Source of the DNA: Oxalobacter sp.
GTDB taxonomy: Bacteria > Pseudomonadota > Gammaproteobacteria > Burkholderiales > Burkholderiaceae_D
Reading direction: 5' to 3'
DNA length: 64,000 bases
Assembly (NCBI GenBank): GCA_017524145.1
Contig: JAFWUI010000043.1
Span: forward strand, 87,683 to 151,682
The notes under the pieces were generated by a model, which saw nothing but the letters and a program-made list of their open reading frames with translations, ran no database searches and was not told where the DNA came from. Every line of letters begins with the position of its first letter. The first letter of the stretch is position 1. Below, piece after piece: positions 9,911 through 19,501 of the stretch. The translations under genes were made by a program, and so were the position numbers.

Positions 9911-10236
9911 GGAAGCAGACCAGACAGCCGCTGGTTTTCCGCTTTGGCGGAAAACGGGAGGAAGGTCCGGACACCATAGGACAGGATGACGGCTAACGGC
10001 CGTCCGTCGAAACCCGCAAGGGATAAGGCGAGGAATAGGGCCACAGAGACGAGCGTATTCAGTTACGGTGAAACGCGGTAACCTCCATCCGGTGCAATTC
10101 CAAGTAGGCATGCATTGACGTGGTCCGCGGAGCGTGCGGGTAGGAAGCTTGAGCCCATGGGCAACCATGGGTCTAGATGAATGGCTGTCATAGCGCTTCG
10201 GCGCCGTAACAGAATCCGGCCTACCGGTCTGCTTTT
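9911..10236 (+). ncRNA. rnpB: RNase P RNA (bacterial type A)
   Basis: Catalytic RNA of RNase P, which trims the 5' ends of tRNA precursors. The ends pair perfectly as helix P1: 9913-9921 with 10226-10234 (AAGCAGACC with GGTCTGCTT). Inside are conserved elements of the catalytic core: GGAGGAAGGTCCGGACACC near 9957, GAAACCCGCAAGGG near 10009, AATAGGGCCACAGAGACGAG near 10034, GGTGAAACGCGGTAACCTCC near 10068 and ACAGAATCCGGCCTACCGG near 10209. Length about 325 nt is normal. A T-rich stretch follows at once and may end transcription. Confidence 0.97.
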
Positions 10237-10255
10237 TCTTTTCTCCACCCTTTTT

Positions 10256-10301
10256 CAGGTTTTTTGCCAAAAACAGCCTTGTTTGGCAGGCAAAAAACCT
10301 G
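10256..10301. terminator. Long hairpin after rnpB
   Basis: 10256-10268 (CAGGTTTTTTGCC) is the exact reverse complement of 10289-10301, with a 20-base loop that itself contains GCCAAA...TTTGGC. It sits between rnpB and the dcw promoter. There is no run of T after it, so its efficiency is uncertain. The 10302-10482 stretch beyond is AT-rich with no gene I can support. Confidence 0.55.
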
Positions 10302-10482
10302 TTGTCTTTCCGTGATTTCCTGCCTTTTTTTGACGGAAAAATTCCTGAATTTGATATGTTGCTTTCAGTGTATTTTCTAAGTGTGTGATTTATTTCGTTT
10401 TTTACTTTTGTAAATCACTAAAAATGAGTCTCTAAGTCATTGAGTTCATTGAAAAAAATTCTTAAAAACTGTCAAAAACCGC

Positions 10483-10511
10483 TTGACCATGCCTGATGTA
10501 TCCCATAAAGT
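10483..10511 (+). promoter_or_regulatory. Promoter of the division/cell-wall cluster
   Basis: TTGACC (10483-10488) and TAAAGT (10506-10511) are spaced by exactly 17 bases. The -10 box runs into the first MraZ box (10510), so MraZ binding would block the promoter. The expected start point near 10518 gives a short leader before mraZ (ATG 10585). Confidence 0.72.
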
Positions 10512-10545
10512 GGGAATAAGTGTAGATTTGTGTCGTTTTGTGGGA
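10510..10545 (+). promoter_or_regulatory. Four MraZ-binding boxes, 10-bp period
   Basis: GTGGGA (10510), GTGTAG (10520), GTGTCG (10530) and GTGGGA (10540) repeat every ten bases with four-base A/T spacers ATAA, ATTT and TTTT. MraZ is known to bind direct repeats of about GTGGG with this spacing and to repress its own operon. The outer two boxes are perfect and the inner two keep only GTG. Confidence 0.8.
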
Positions 10546-10584
10546 AAAATGGTAACGGATACCACAACACAAAAAGGTATCAGG

Positions 10585-11013
10585 ATGTTCCAAGGGATTT
10601 CATTAATCAGTCTGGATGCAAAAGGGAGGATGACCATTCCTTCCCGGCATCGTGAAGCGTTGCTTGAGCAGTGCGGAGGGCGGGTCACCATTACCCGCCA
10701 TCCTGACGGCTGCCTGCTGTTTTTCCCGCGTCCGGTTTGGGAAGACCATCGAAAGAAGATTGCGGCTTGGCCAATGTCTGCACGTGCCTGGCAGCGTATT
10801 TTCCTCGGTAATGCATTGGATGTGGAAATCGATTCCGCAGGACGTATCCTGATTTCCCCTGAACTCAGGGAAGCAGTCGGACTGTCCCGGAAAGTCAAGT
10901 TCGTCGGAATGGGCGGTTACTTTGAAATCTGGGATCCTTCCAGACTTGAAGCCAATGAAGCCGAGGCCGTCGCTGCTGGTACCCCGGATGTCTTGCAGGA
11001 ATTTTCTTTTTAA
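10585..11013 (+). CDS. mraZ: Transcriptional regulator MraZ
   Basis: First gene of the dcw cluster; a double SpoVT-AbrB-fold DNA-binding protein that forms rings and represses the cluster through repeats upstream. The 142 residues carry two copies of the fold: [20 protein letters not shown] at the start and [18 protein letters not shown] near residue 75. ATG 10585 follows AAAAAGG by seven bases and matches the family start; a longer reading from 10483 would cover the promoter itself. The binding boxes lie 40-75 bases upstream of this start, consistent with autoregulation. Confidence 0.95.
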   Translation: MFQGISLISLDAKGRMTIPSRHREALLEQCGGRVTITRHPDGCLLFFPRPVWEDHRKKIAAWPMSARAWQRIFLGNALDVEIDSAGRILISPELREAVGLSRKVKFVGMGGYFEIWDPSRLEANEAEAVAAGTPDVLQEFSF

Positions 11014-11033
11014 AAATCAGAAACAGCATCGGG

Positions 11034-11993
11034 GTGAGCCAATTGACTGCCGACGGACATCAGACGGTACTGCTATCAGAAGCGGTGGATGCACTGGATA
11101 TTTCCGGTGACCGTGCTGACGGCGTGTACTTGGATGGCACTTTCGGGCGCGGTGGACACAGCCGCCTGATCCTCGAACGGCTGGGCAGGGCAGGCAGGCT
11201 GATTGCATTCGACAAGGATCCTGAAGCCATCAGGGTTGCAGACACTGTCAAAGATTCCCGTTTTGAAATTGTCCATGGCAGTTTTGCCAGCCTGGGGCAG
11301 GTACTTGACCAGAAGGGTATTGCCCTGATTGATGGCATCCTGCTTGATCTGGGGATTTCATCCCCACAGGTTGATGATGCTGGCCGGGGATTCAGTTTCA
11401 GGCAGGATGGCCCTTTGGATATGCGCATGGATCCTTCCAGTGGCATATCTGCAGAGGAATGGCTGGCAACCGAGACAGAAGAAAAAATTGCGGAGGTGAT
11501 TCGTCAATATGGGGAAGAACGGTTTGCTGTTCAGATTGCAAAGGAGATTGTTGCTCGCCGCGCCCATGGCGCCATCAACAGTACGAAGCAGCTTGCTGAA
11601 ATCGTGGCAGGGGCAGTCAAGACCCGTGAAAAGGGCAAGAATCCAGCCACCCGTACGTTTCAGGCTTTACGGATTTTCATCAACCGAGAGCTTGAGGACC
11701 TGGAGGTAGCCCTTGAGCAGGCATGGCGCCGCCTTGCCTTGCATGGGAGGATGGCAGTCATCAGTTTCCATTCACTCGAAGACCGTATCGTGAAACGGTT
11801 CTTCACAGACAGGTCAAAAGTGCAGATGCCTGACAGGCGTTTGCCGATCCGTGCGGATGACCTGCCCCAACCAGAGATGGAACTGCGGGGCAGGGTCAGA
11901 CCCTCCACCCGGGAAGTTGAGGGAAATGCCCGGGCACGTTCAGCCATCCTCAGGGTAGCAGAACGGGTAGCGGTTGCAGGAGGGCTGCAATGA
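11034..11993 (+). CDS. rsmH: 16S rRNA m4C1402 methyltransferase RsmH
   Basis: Methylates N4 of C1402 in 16S rRNA, tuning decoding in the P site. Residues 1-319 include the SAM site [13 protein letters not shown] near residue 32, FDKDPEAI, the acceptor region [16 protein letters not shown] and the C-terminal NRELEDLE and [12 protein letters not shown] blocks. It starts with GTG at 11034, twenty bases after mraZ, with GGGG as a weak ribosome site. The stop overlaps ftsL by ATGA. Confidence 0.96.
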   Translation: MSQLTADGHQTVLLSEAVDALDISGDRADGVYLDGTFGRGGHSRLILERLGRAGRLIAFDKDPEAIRVADTVKDSRFEIVHGSFASLGQVLDQKGIALIDGILLDLGISSPQVDDAGRGFSFRQDGPLDMRMDPSSGISAEEWLATETEEKIAEVIRQYGEERFAVQIAKEIVARRAHGAINSTKQLAEIVAGAVKTREKGKNPATRTFQALRIFINRELEDLEVALEQAWRRLALHGRMAVISFHSLEDRIVKRFFTDRSKVQMPDRRLPIRADDLPQPEMELRGRVRPSTREVEGNARARSAILRVAERVAVAGGLQ

Positions 11994-12256
11994 AAGCGCA
12001 GATTCCTTGGGTATTGGCCATCATATTGATAGTTTCTGCCTTGGGACTCATCAATTCACAGTACCGTGCGCGCAAGATTTTCACCCAACTGGAAAAAGCC
12101 CAGGCAGAAACCCGGCAGCTTGAATTGGAATGGGGACAACTGCAGCTCAGGCAGTCCTCTGCCAGCAAACATTCGTTGGTGGAAAGCAAAGCGGAATCCG
12201 ATGGGAATATGGTCCGCATCACCAAATCCAACACAGAATACTTAAGGACGGAGTAA
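11990..12256 (+). CDS. ftsL: Cell division protein FtsL
   Basis: An 88-residue bitopic membrane protein: a single N-terminal span ([15 protein letters not shown]) followed by a periplasmic heptad region ([16 protein letters not shown]) that pairs with FtsB in the FtsQLB divisome complex. Sequence is poorly conserved in this family, and identification rests on size, topology and its place between rsmH and ftsI. Translation is coupled to rsmH through the overlapping ATGA at 11990-11993. Confidence 0.92.
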   Translation: MKAQIPWVLAIILIVSALGLINSQYRARKIFTQLEKAQAETRQLELEWGQLQLRQSSASKHSLVESKAESDGNMVRITKSNTEYLRTE

Positions 12257-12259
12257 GCC

Positions 12260-14011
12260 ATGATGAAACGTCTGACAGATTTCTGTAAGGATTTTCTCAA
12301 GAGTGTGCATCATGGCAATGACCATGAAACAGCAGGCAGCCCTGTTTCCTTCTCTTCCATCCGTCCCCGTGCAGCGCTGTCGCCGATGCGCTCCAAGATT
12401 GTGCTGGGACTGCTGTTTGCAGCCTTCATTGCTTTGGGGATCCGTGCGTTATGGCTTCAGGTGCTTTCTACTGACTTCCTCCAGAAACAGGGGGAAAACC
12501 GCTATGCCAGAAGGTTGGAAATGCCAGCCATCCGTGGCCGGATCCTTGACCGTAACGGCAAGGTGCTGGCATCCAGTATGCAGGTGAAGGCCATCTGGGC
12601 GATTCCTGAAGATGCTGCAACTGCGCCGAAAGAAAAGCTCCGCCAGTTGGCAGAACTGCTGGAAATGCCGGAAGACACCCTGATGTCCAAACTGAACTCT
12701 GAAAAGAGTTTTGTCTACCTGAAGCGTCAGGTTGACCTTGAGACCGCAGACAAGATCAAGGCATTGGAAATCCCTGGCATCCAGTCGAAGAAGGAATACA
12801 AACGGTACTATCCAGAAGGTGAAGTCATGGCACATGTTGTCGGATTCACCAACATCGAGGATAAAGGCCAGGAAGGGATTGAGCTGGCATCCCAAGACCT
12901 GCTGGCTGGTGAAAATGGCAGCCGCCGGGTCGTCAAGGACCGTCTGGGGAACATTGTCGATGACCTTCAGGAAACCAAGGATCCGATTGATGGCCAAGAC
13001 CTGATGCTGTCCATTGACAGCCAGTTGCAGTACATCGCCTATAAATGCCTGAAAGAAGCGATTTCAGAACATCAGGCAAAGGCGGGCAGTGTCGTTGTGC
13101 TGGATACCCATACCGGTGAAGTACTGGCAATGGTCAATATGCCGGTTTTCAATCCAAATGACCGTAAGGGGCTGACCGGTGCCCAGCTGCGCAACCGGGC
13201 AATGACCGATGCCTTTGAACCGGGTTCCATCATGAAACCGTTTGCAGTGGCAATGGGACTGGACCGTGGCAAGGTGACACCGAACACAGTCATTGGCACC
13301 AATGGCGGCAAAATGACCATCGGCACCGCCACCATCGGTGATTCCCATGCACATGGTGCCTTGTCCGTCAATCAGATCATCGAGAAATCCTCCAATATCG
13401 GTACCGCCAAGATTGCCTTGATGTTCCCGCCACAGGAAATGTGGGAAATGCTGTCTTCAGTCGGTTTTGGCCAGCAGCCCCAGTTCGGTTTCCCAGGGGC
13501 GACACCGGGACGCCTGCGCCCTTACAAGTCTTGGGTGCCGGTCGAGCAGGCAACGATGAGTTATGGCCACGGTGTTTCTGTTTCCCTGTTCCAGATTGCA
13601 CGGGCTTATATGATTTTTGCGCGTGATGGCGACATGATTCCGTTGACCTTCATGAAACGCGATGAAACCCCTGAAGGGCAGCAGGTCATTTCTCCGAAGA
13701 CTGCCGCCCAGATGCGCCACATGCTGGAACTTGTGGTTGGTCCTGGCGGTACAGCAAAACTCGCCCATGTCCCAGGCTACCGGGTCGGTGGCAAGACAGG
13801 GACTGCCTACAAGATCGAACACGGGCGTTATGTCAAGAAATATGTGGGTTCGTTTGTTGGGCTGGCACCGATTTCCGATCCCAAGGTCATCATCGCCGTC
13901 ATGATTGATGAACCGATTGCAGGGCATTTCGGCGGTACAGTCGCTGCACCGGTATTTGCGAAACTGGCAGCAGAAATCATGCGTGCCATGAACATTCCAC
14001 CAGATGCGTGA
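12260..14011 (+). CDS. ftsI: Peptidoglycan transpeptidase FtsI (PBP3)
   Basis: Septal class B penicillin-binding protein that cross-links peptidoglycan with FtsW. After a cytoplasmic tail of about 45 residues comes one membrane span (IVLGLLFAAFIALGIRAL), a pedestal domain opening with IRGRILDRNG, and the transpeptidase domain with catalytic Ser in GSIMKPF (about residue 322), SSN (about 377) and KTGTAY (about 511). Length 583 is usual. GGAG lies six bases before ATG 12260. The stop falls inside the ribosome site region of murE-murF. Confidence 0.97.
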   Translation: MMKRLTDFCKDFLKSVHHGNDHETAGSPVSFSSIRPRAALSPMRSKIVLGLLFAAFIALGIRALWLQVLSTDFLQKQGENRYARRLEMPAIRGRILDRNGKVLASSMQVKAIWAIPEDAATAPKEKLRQLAELLEMPEDTLMSKLNSEKSFVYLKRQVDLETADKIKALEIPGIQSKKEYKRYYPEGEVMAHVVGFTNIEDKGQEGIELASQDLLAGENGSRRVVKDRLGNIVDDLQETKDPIDGQDLMLSIDSQLQYIAYKCLKEAISEHQAKAGSVVVLDTHTGEVLAMVNMPVFNPNDRKGLTGAQLRNRAMTDAFEPGSIMKPFAVAMGLDRGKVTPNTVIGTNGGKMTIGTATIGDSHAHGALSVNQIIEKSSNIGTAKIALMFPPQEMWEMLSSVGFGQQPQFGFPGATPGRLRPYKSWVPVEQATMSYGHGVSVSLFQIARAYMIFARDGDMIPLTFMKRDETPEGQQVISPKTAAQMRHMLELVVGPGGTAKLAHVPGYRVGGKTGTAYKIEHGRYVKKYVGSFVGLAPISDPKVIIAVMIDEPIAGHFGGTVAAPVFAKLAAEIMRAMNIPPDA

Positions 14012-14024
14012 GGAGGGCATGGAG

Positions 14025-16889
14025 ATGAACAAGACAGTCCAGGCAACCGTGGAATGGCTCAGGGAAAACTGCCCTGATGGGGAAATTTTTTCGGATTCCC
14101 GTTCCATCACTGCAGATGGACCTCAAGGGATCTTCTTTGCTTATGAAGGCGATTCTGCAGATGGCAGGGACTATATTGCTTCTGCTATCCGGAATGGTGC
14201 TGTTGCCGTGGTCTATGAATCCGAAGGGTTCACATGGCATCCGGAATGGCAGGTACGGCATCTTGGAGTGGCAGGGTTGAAGGAAAACGCAGGTCCGATT
14301 GCTTCTGCTTTCTATGGTAGACCGGCGGAAACCATGCAGGTGATTGCCGTAACCGGTACCAATGGCAAGACATCCTGTACCCAGTGGATAGGACAGTCAC
14401 TGTCCAGGTTGGGCAGGAAAACCACTGTCATCGGGACGCTGGGCATCACGGTTTTTGAAAATGGTGTGGGAGGCAAGCCGGAAGAGACTGGCTATACGAC
14501 ACCAGACCAGGTACAGCTGCAACGCCATCTGGCACATCTGCGGGCGGATGGCGTGACCTGTGTCGCAATGGAAGCCTCTTCCATCGGTATTGACCAAGGA
14601 CGCCTGAACGGTCTCCGGATTGATGTGGTCATGTTCACCAATTTCACCCGCGACCATCTGGATTACCACCATGACATGGCTTCTTACCGCGAGGCAAAAC
14701 GCCGTCTCTTTGATTGGCCGGGGCTTAAACAGGCGGTGCTGAACCTGGATGATGCGATGGGGCGCGGATTGGCAGAAGAACTGGCAGGCAAGCTTTCCCT
14801 GACAGGCTATACATTGGAAAACGTCGATGCCGGCATTCCAACCCTGTCGGCAACAGATATCCAGAACCGCGACGATGGCGTTGACTTCACCATCCATTTC
14901 AATGGGCAGTCTATGCGGGTCAGTCCGAAACTGGTCGGACGTTTCAACATCAGCAACGTCTTGGGTGTGCTGGGCGTCCTGTTGGCATCCGGTGCAGATT
15001 GGCAGGATGCAGTGGCTTCAGTGAATGGGCTGCAGCCCCCTCCTGGGCGTATGCAGCGGATGGGTGGCAAGGATGCGCCATTGGTTGTCATTGATTTTGC
15101 GCATACCCCGGATGCCATGGAAAAAGGATTGGAAACCCTGCGTCAGGTCGCTGATGCCCGTCAGGGGAAACTCTGGTGTGTCTTCGGTTGCGGTGGTGAC
15201 CGGGACCCAGGCAAACGTCCTCAGATGGGAACTGTAGCAGAACAGGCAGACAAGGTCGTGGTGACCAGTGACAATCCCCGCAGTGAAGACCCTGCCGCGA
15301 TCATCCAGCAGATTGTCGCGGGCATGGAACATGAACCCATCATGATTCCAGACCGTGCGGCAGCCATCCAGCAGGTGGTTACAGAAGCATCCGTCAACGA
15401 TGTGGTGTTCCTCGCAGGCAAAGGGCACGAAACCTATCAGGAAATCAAAGGGAAGAAATATCCATTCCTGGATGCAGACCATGTCCAGAGGGCATTGGAC
15501 AGCCGTCAGGCAGCTGGCAGGTCAGGCATAAAGGCATCCTTGTCACAGATCCTGCCATGGGTTGATGGTGGAAAGATTACAGCTGATGCTGCATTCAGTG
15601 GCATCAGCACAGATACCCGCAGGTTGGTTCCAGGCAGCCTGTTTGTCGCACTCAAAGGCGAAAACTTTGATGCACATACTTTCCTGCCTGAACTGGTTGG
15701 CAAAGGTGTTGCCGCAGTCGTCGCAGAACGGCTGCCAGACAATTACCCATTACCGGCCTTGCTTGTCCCTGATACCCGTCTGGCGTTGAGCCAGATTGCC
15801 GCAGGATGGCGCCGTCAGTTTGACATTCCAGTCATCGGGGTGACAGGCAGCAATGGGAAGACAACCACCAAAGAAATGACAGCCTCAATCCTCCGTGCAG
15901 CATTCGACGGAGACTTCCTGGCGACAGCAGGCAACCTCAACAACGATATCGGTGTACCGCTTACCCTGTTCAAATTGGATAGCCATCATCAAGCCGCCGT
16001 AATCGAAATGGGTGTCAACCATCCTGGGGAAATGACTGGATTGACCAAGACTGCCTGTCCGACTGTGGCATTGGTCAACAATGCCCAGCGCGAACACCAG
16101 GAATTCTTTGATGGCATTGAAGCCTCTGCCCGTGAAAACGGGACAGCCATCAGCCTGTTGCCGGAAGATGGGGTAGCGGTTTTCCCGGCGGATGAAGATT
16201 ATGCAGGCCTGTGGCGTGGGATGGCAGGCAACCGGAAGGTAGTGACATTCGGTTTCAGTGAAGGGGCGGATGTTTCGGCAACCTACCGGATACAGGATGG
16301 TATGACCGTAATGGACCTGACGGTTGCCGGAGAGACAGTGGCCGTCAGGCTGGCTGCACAGGGACGCCATAACGTCCGCAATGCCATGGCAGCAGCGGCA
16401 AGTGCCTATGCAGCCGGGATGGGATTGGATGAAATTGTCCGGGGACTGGAAGCATTCCGTCCTGTCAAGGGACGGCTTGAAAGGAAGCAGGCGTTCAATG
16501 GTGCGCTGTTGATTGATGACACATACAACGCCAACCCAGATTCTGTCCGTGCAGCACTCGATGTGCTGGCAGAACTGGGGAAACGCAGCATCCTCATCTT
16601 GGGAGATATGGGCGAAGTTGGCAAAGATGGCAGCCGTTTCCATGAAGAAGTCGGCGCTTATGCCAAACAACGGGGCATCAGCCGCCTGCTTGGATTCGGT
16701 GGAATGACCAAGGCATCAGTCCAGGCATATGGGCAGGGAGCCCAGCATTTTGACAGTCTGGACGGTCTGGTCCGCGTATTGAAGGATGAAATCACACCAG
16801 ACACCGTCGTACTGGTGAAAGGGTCCCGGTTCATGCAGATGGAAAGGGTGGTGGAAGCATTGATGGCTACTAAGAAGGAAGGTTGTTGA
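14025..16889 (+). CDS. murE/murF: Fused MurE-MurF ligase
   Basis: Two successive Mur ligases in one 954-residue chain. Residues 1 to about 490 are MurE, adding meso-diaminopimelate to UDP-MurNAc-Ala-Glu: ATP loop GTNGKTS (about 110) and DNPRSEDP (about 415), the DNPR motif of DAP-specific enzymes. From about 502 ([10 protein letters not shown]) begins MurF, adding D-Ala-D-Ala: [10 protein letters not shown] (about 605) and [10 protein letters not shown]. There is no stop, internal start with ribosome site or frameshift at the junction. I chose ATG 14025 because AGGAGG lies eight bases before it; ATGs at 14004 and 14019 are poorly placed. Similar fusions are known in some Burkholderiales. Confidence 0.95.
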   Translation: MNKTVQATVEWLRENCPDGEIFSDSRSITADGPQGIFFAYEGDSADGRDYIASAIRNGAVAVVYESEGFTWHPEWQVRHLGVAGLKENAGPIASAFYGRPAETMQVIAVTGTNGKTSCTQWIGQSLSRLGRKTTVIGTLGITVFENGVGGKPEETGYTTPDQVQLQRHLAHLRADGVTCVAMEASSIGIDQGRLNGLRIDVVMFTNFTRDHLDYHHDMASYREAKRRLFDWPGLKQAVLNLDDAMGRGLAEELAGKLSLTGYTLENVDAGIPTLSATDIQNRDDGVDFTIHFNGQSMRVSPKLVGRFNISNVLGVLGVLLASGADWQDAVASVNGLQPPPGRMQRMGGKDAPLVVIDFAHTPDAMEKGLETLRQVADARQGKLWCVFGCGGDRDPGKRPQMGTVAEQADKVVVTSDNPRSEDPAAIIQQIVAGMEHEPIMIPDRAAAIQQVVTEASVNDVVFLAGKGHETYQEIKGKKYPFLDADHVQRALDSRQAAGRSGIKASLSQILPWVDGGKITADAAFSGISTDTRRLVPGSLFVALKGENFDAHTFLPELVGKGVAAVVAERLPDNYPLPALLVPDTRLALSQIAAGWRRQFDIPVIGVTGSNGKTTTKEMTASILRAAFDGDFLATAGNLNNDIGVPLTLFKLDSHHQAAVIEMGVNHPGEMTGLTKTACPTVALVNNAQREHQEFFDGIEASARENGTAISLLPEDGVAVFPADEDYAGLWRGMAGNRKVVTFGFSEGADVSATYRIQDGMTVMDLTVAGETVAVRLAAQGRHNVRNAMAAAASAYAAGMGLDEIVRGLEAFRPVKGRLERKQAFNGALLIDDTYNANPDSVRAALDVLAELGKRSILILGDMGEVGKDGSRFHEEVGAYAKQRGISRLLGFGGMTKASVQAYGQGAQHFDSLDGLVRVLKDEITPDTVVLVKGSRFMQMERVVEALMATKKEGC

Positions 16890-16890
16890 A

Positions 16891-18057
16891 ATGCTGCTGT
16901 GGTTGGCAAATATTATCAGCGGTATCAGTGAACAGTGCATCATCGGCAGTGTACCTGTCCGGGGTGTCATGGCGGCATTGACGGCGTTGGCCATCGGGCT
17001 CGTTGCAGGTCCTGCCGTAATCCGGATGCTGACCCGGTTGAAGGTTGGGCAGGCAGTCCGTACGGATGGTCCACAGACCCATCTGGTCAAATCTGGCACA
17101 CCGACCATGGGTGGCATCCTGATCATGATTGCCATTGCTACCGGTACCCTGCTCTGGTGCGACTGGTCCAACCGTTTCATCTGGGTCATCCTGCTGGTGA
17201 CCTTGGGGTACGGCGCCATCGGTTGGGTCGATGACTACCGGAAGGTTGTCTATAAAGACCCCAACGGCATGCGTTCCCGTGAAAAATATTTCTGGCAGTC
17301 CCTGATTGGCATCTTCTCCGCCATCTACCTGGCATTCTGTCTGATGGGGCATTCCAATGCGGAAGTCTGGTCACTCTTCAAGACCTGGATTTCAACAGGT
17401 TTCAGCTCCAGCCTGCCGGAACAGATGGACATAGTCCTGCCCTGTATCACAACCTTTGGTTATCCGTTGGGCATCTGGGGATTCATGATCCTGACCTATT
17501 TTGTGATTGTCGGCACCAGCAATGCCGTCAACCTGACCGACGGACTGGATGGCCTGACGATTGTACCGACCATCTTGGTCGGGGGTGCTTTGGGCGTCTT
17601 TGCTTATGTTTCCGGCAATCCGGATGCCTCCACCATTTTTGTAGTGCCGCATATCGCAGGCACCGATGAACTGGTGATTTTCTGCGGTGCCATGGCAGGT
17701 GCCGGGCTCGCTTTCCTCTGGTTCAACGCCCACCCTGCCCAGATGTTCATGGGGGATGTCGGGGCACTTGCATTGGGCGGAGCCTTGGGCACCCTGGCTG
17801 TCATCGTCCGTCAGGAAATCCTGCTGGCGATCATGGGTGGGGTATTCGTAGCAGAAACCATTTCGGTCATGCTGCAGGTCTCCTGGTTCAAGTATACGAA
17901 AAAGAAATATGGCGAAGGCCGCCGTATTTTCCTGATGGCTCCCCTTCACCATCATTTTGAACAGAAGGGATGGAAAGAAACAAAAGTGGTGATCCGTTTC
18001 TGGATCATCACCATTGTCTTGGTCTTGATCGGTTTGGCGACATTGAAGATGAAATGA
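16891..18057 (+). CDS. mraY: Phospho-MurNAc-pentapeptide translocase MraY
   Basis: Polytopic enzyme (about ten spans, 388 residues) that moves phospho-MurNAc-pentapeptide from UDP to undecaprenyl phosphate, forming lipid I. Diagnostic motifs are [28 protein letters not shown] (Mg-binding aspartates), [12 protein letters not shown] and [15 protein letters not shown] 16891 starts one base after the murE-murF stop, with AAGGAAGG upstream. It feeds MurG four genes later. Confidence 0.98.
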   Translation: MLLWLANIISGISEQCIIGSVPVRGVMAALTALAIGLVAGPAVIRMLTRLKVGQAVRTDGPQTHLVKSGTPTMGGILIMIAIATGTLLWCDWSNRFIWVILLVTLGYGAIGWVDDYRKVVYKDPNGMRSREKYFWQSLIGIFSAIYLAFCLMGHSNAEVWSLFKTWISTGFSSSLPEQMDIVLPCITTFGYPLGIWGFMILTYFVIVGTSNAVNLTDGLDGLTIVPTILVGGALGVFAYVSGNPDASTIFVVPHIAGTDELVIFCGAMAGAGLAFLWFNAHPAQMFMGDVGALALGGALGTLAVIVRQEILLAIMGGVFVAETISVMLQVSWFKYTKKKYGEGRRIFLMAPLHHHFEQKGWKETKVVIRFWIITIVLVLIGLATLKMK

Positions 18058-18058
18058 T

Positions 18059-19501
18059 ATGAGACTGACTGGTAAAAAAGTACTTGTCCTGGGATTGGGC
18101 GAATCCGGCCTCGCCATGGCGCGCTGGAGCGCATGGTGCGGTGCACAAGTGACTGTTGCCGATACCCGTGAGCATCCCGACAGGCTGCCGCAGCTCAGGG
18201 AAAGGATTCCTGACGCCAGATTCATCAGCGGGGCTTTTGATGCACTGGATCTCAACGGCATTGATGTGATTGCCGTCAGTCCAGGACTGAGGCCTGATGT
18301 CGAACTGAAGGCAGTGCTTGCCTGGTCTGCGGAAAAAGGCGTACCCGTCTGGAGTGAAATTGAACTGTTTGCCCAGGCACTGAAAGGCTTGGAAGCCAGC
18401 AGGGGATACAAACCTGCTGTCATTGCCGTTACCGGCACCAATGGCAAGACCACGACGACCAGCCTGACAGGCCATATGTGCCGTACCGCAGGAAAGACAG
18501 TCCGCTTGGCGGGCAACATCAGTCCTGCTGCCTTGGATGTCCTGCTTGAAGTCATTGAAAAAGAAGAACTGCCGGAAGTCTGGGTGCTGGAACTCTCCAG
18601 TTTCCAGCTGTTCACGACAGAATCCCTTGAACCGGATGCAGCCACCGTACTGAACGTCACCCAGGACCATCTGGACTGGCATGGCGGCATGCAGGCCTAT
18701 GCCGATGCCAAGGCAAAAGTCTTTGGCGCCAGGACAGTCCGTGTCCTCAACCGTGAAGATGCGTGGGTCATGGCGATGCAGTCCCAGGGTGATGCCGTAG
18801 TGACATTCGGCACAGACAGCACCACAGCAGAAGGGCATTTCGGACTGCATGAAGCCAACGGCATGGAATGGCTCTCGGTCGGTACCGGTGCTGGCATCCG
18901 AGACCTGATGCCTGCCAATGCCCTGCGGATCCAGGGGCGGCATAACGCCAGCAATGCCCTGGCGGCACTGGCGCTCTGCCGGGCAATCGGACTGCCATTC
19001 GAACCATTGCTCCAATCCTTGCGCGACTACCAAGGCGAACCCCACCGTGTTGAACTGATTGCCACCGTCAAAGGGGTCCAGTACATCGATGACAGCAAAG
19101 GCACCAATGTCGGGGCGACATTGGCAGCTGTCCAAGGACTTGGCAAAGGGGCATCCGGCAGGAAGAACATCATCCTGATTGCTGGGGGACTTGGCAAAGG
19201 ACAGGATTTTTCACCGTTGTGTGGAGCAGTAGCCGCTAATGTCAGGGCGGTACTGCTGATAGGAAAAGATGCAGGCATCATCCATGACGCATTGAAAGTT
19301 ACAGGGGTCCAGCAGATTTACTGCGACAGCCTTGAACAGGCTGTGGACCGTGGTGCAGCACTGGCAGGGGAAAGCGACATCGTCCTGCTCTCACCGGCCT
19401 GTGCCAGCATGGATATGTTCCGGAGTTATGCGCACCGCTCACAGGTGTTTGTGGCAGAGGTGCAGAAAATTGCTGAGAAAGTTGGAGAGGTCCAGATATG
19501 A
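18059..19501 (+). CDS. murD: UDP-MurNAc-L-alanine:D-glutamate ligase
   Basis: Cytoplasmic Mur ligase adding D-glutamate to UDP-MurNAc-Ala. The 480 residues have the N-terminal nucleotide-binding fold (VLVLGLGESGLAMARW), the ATP loop TGTNGKTTTT near residue 127, LELSSFQL, NVTQDHLDWH, QGRHNASNALAA and YIDDSKGTN. It begins one base after mraY with little ribosome site of its own, suggesting coupled translation, and its stop overlaps ftsW by ATGA. Confidence 0.97.
   Translation: MRLTGKKVLVLGLGESGLAMARWSAWCGAQVTVADTREHPDRLPQLRERIPDARFISGAFDALDLNGIDVIAVSPGLRPDVELKAVLAWSAEKGVPVWSEIELFAQALKGLEASRGYKPAVIAVTGTNGKTTTTSLTGHMCRTAGKTVRLAGNISPAALDVLLEVIEKEELPEVWVLELSSFQLFTTESLEPDAATVLNVTQDHLDWHGGMQAYADAKAKVFGARTVRVLNREDAWVMAMQSQGDAVVTFGTDSTTAEGHFGLHEANGMEWLSVGTGAGIRDLMPANALRIQGRHNASNALAALALCRAIGLPFEPLLQSLRDYQGEPHRVELIATVKGVQYIDDSKGTNVGATLAAVQGLGKGASGRKNIILIAGGLGKGQDFSPLCGAVAANVRAVLLIGKDAGIIHDALKVTGVQQIYCDSLEQAVDRGAALAGESDIVLLSPACASMDMFRSYAHRSQVFVAEVQKIAEKVGEVQI

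Noticed and set aside
9773-10270. 165-codon reverse frame across rnpB
   Set aside because: It overlaps the whole RNase P RNA, whose conserved core and P1 pairing are unmistakable.
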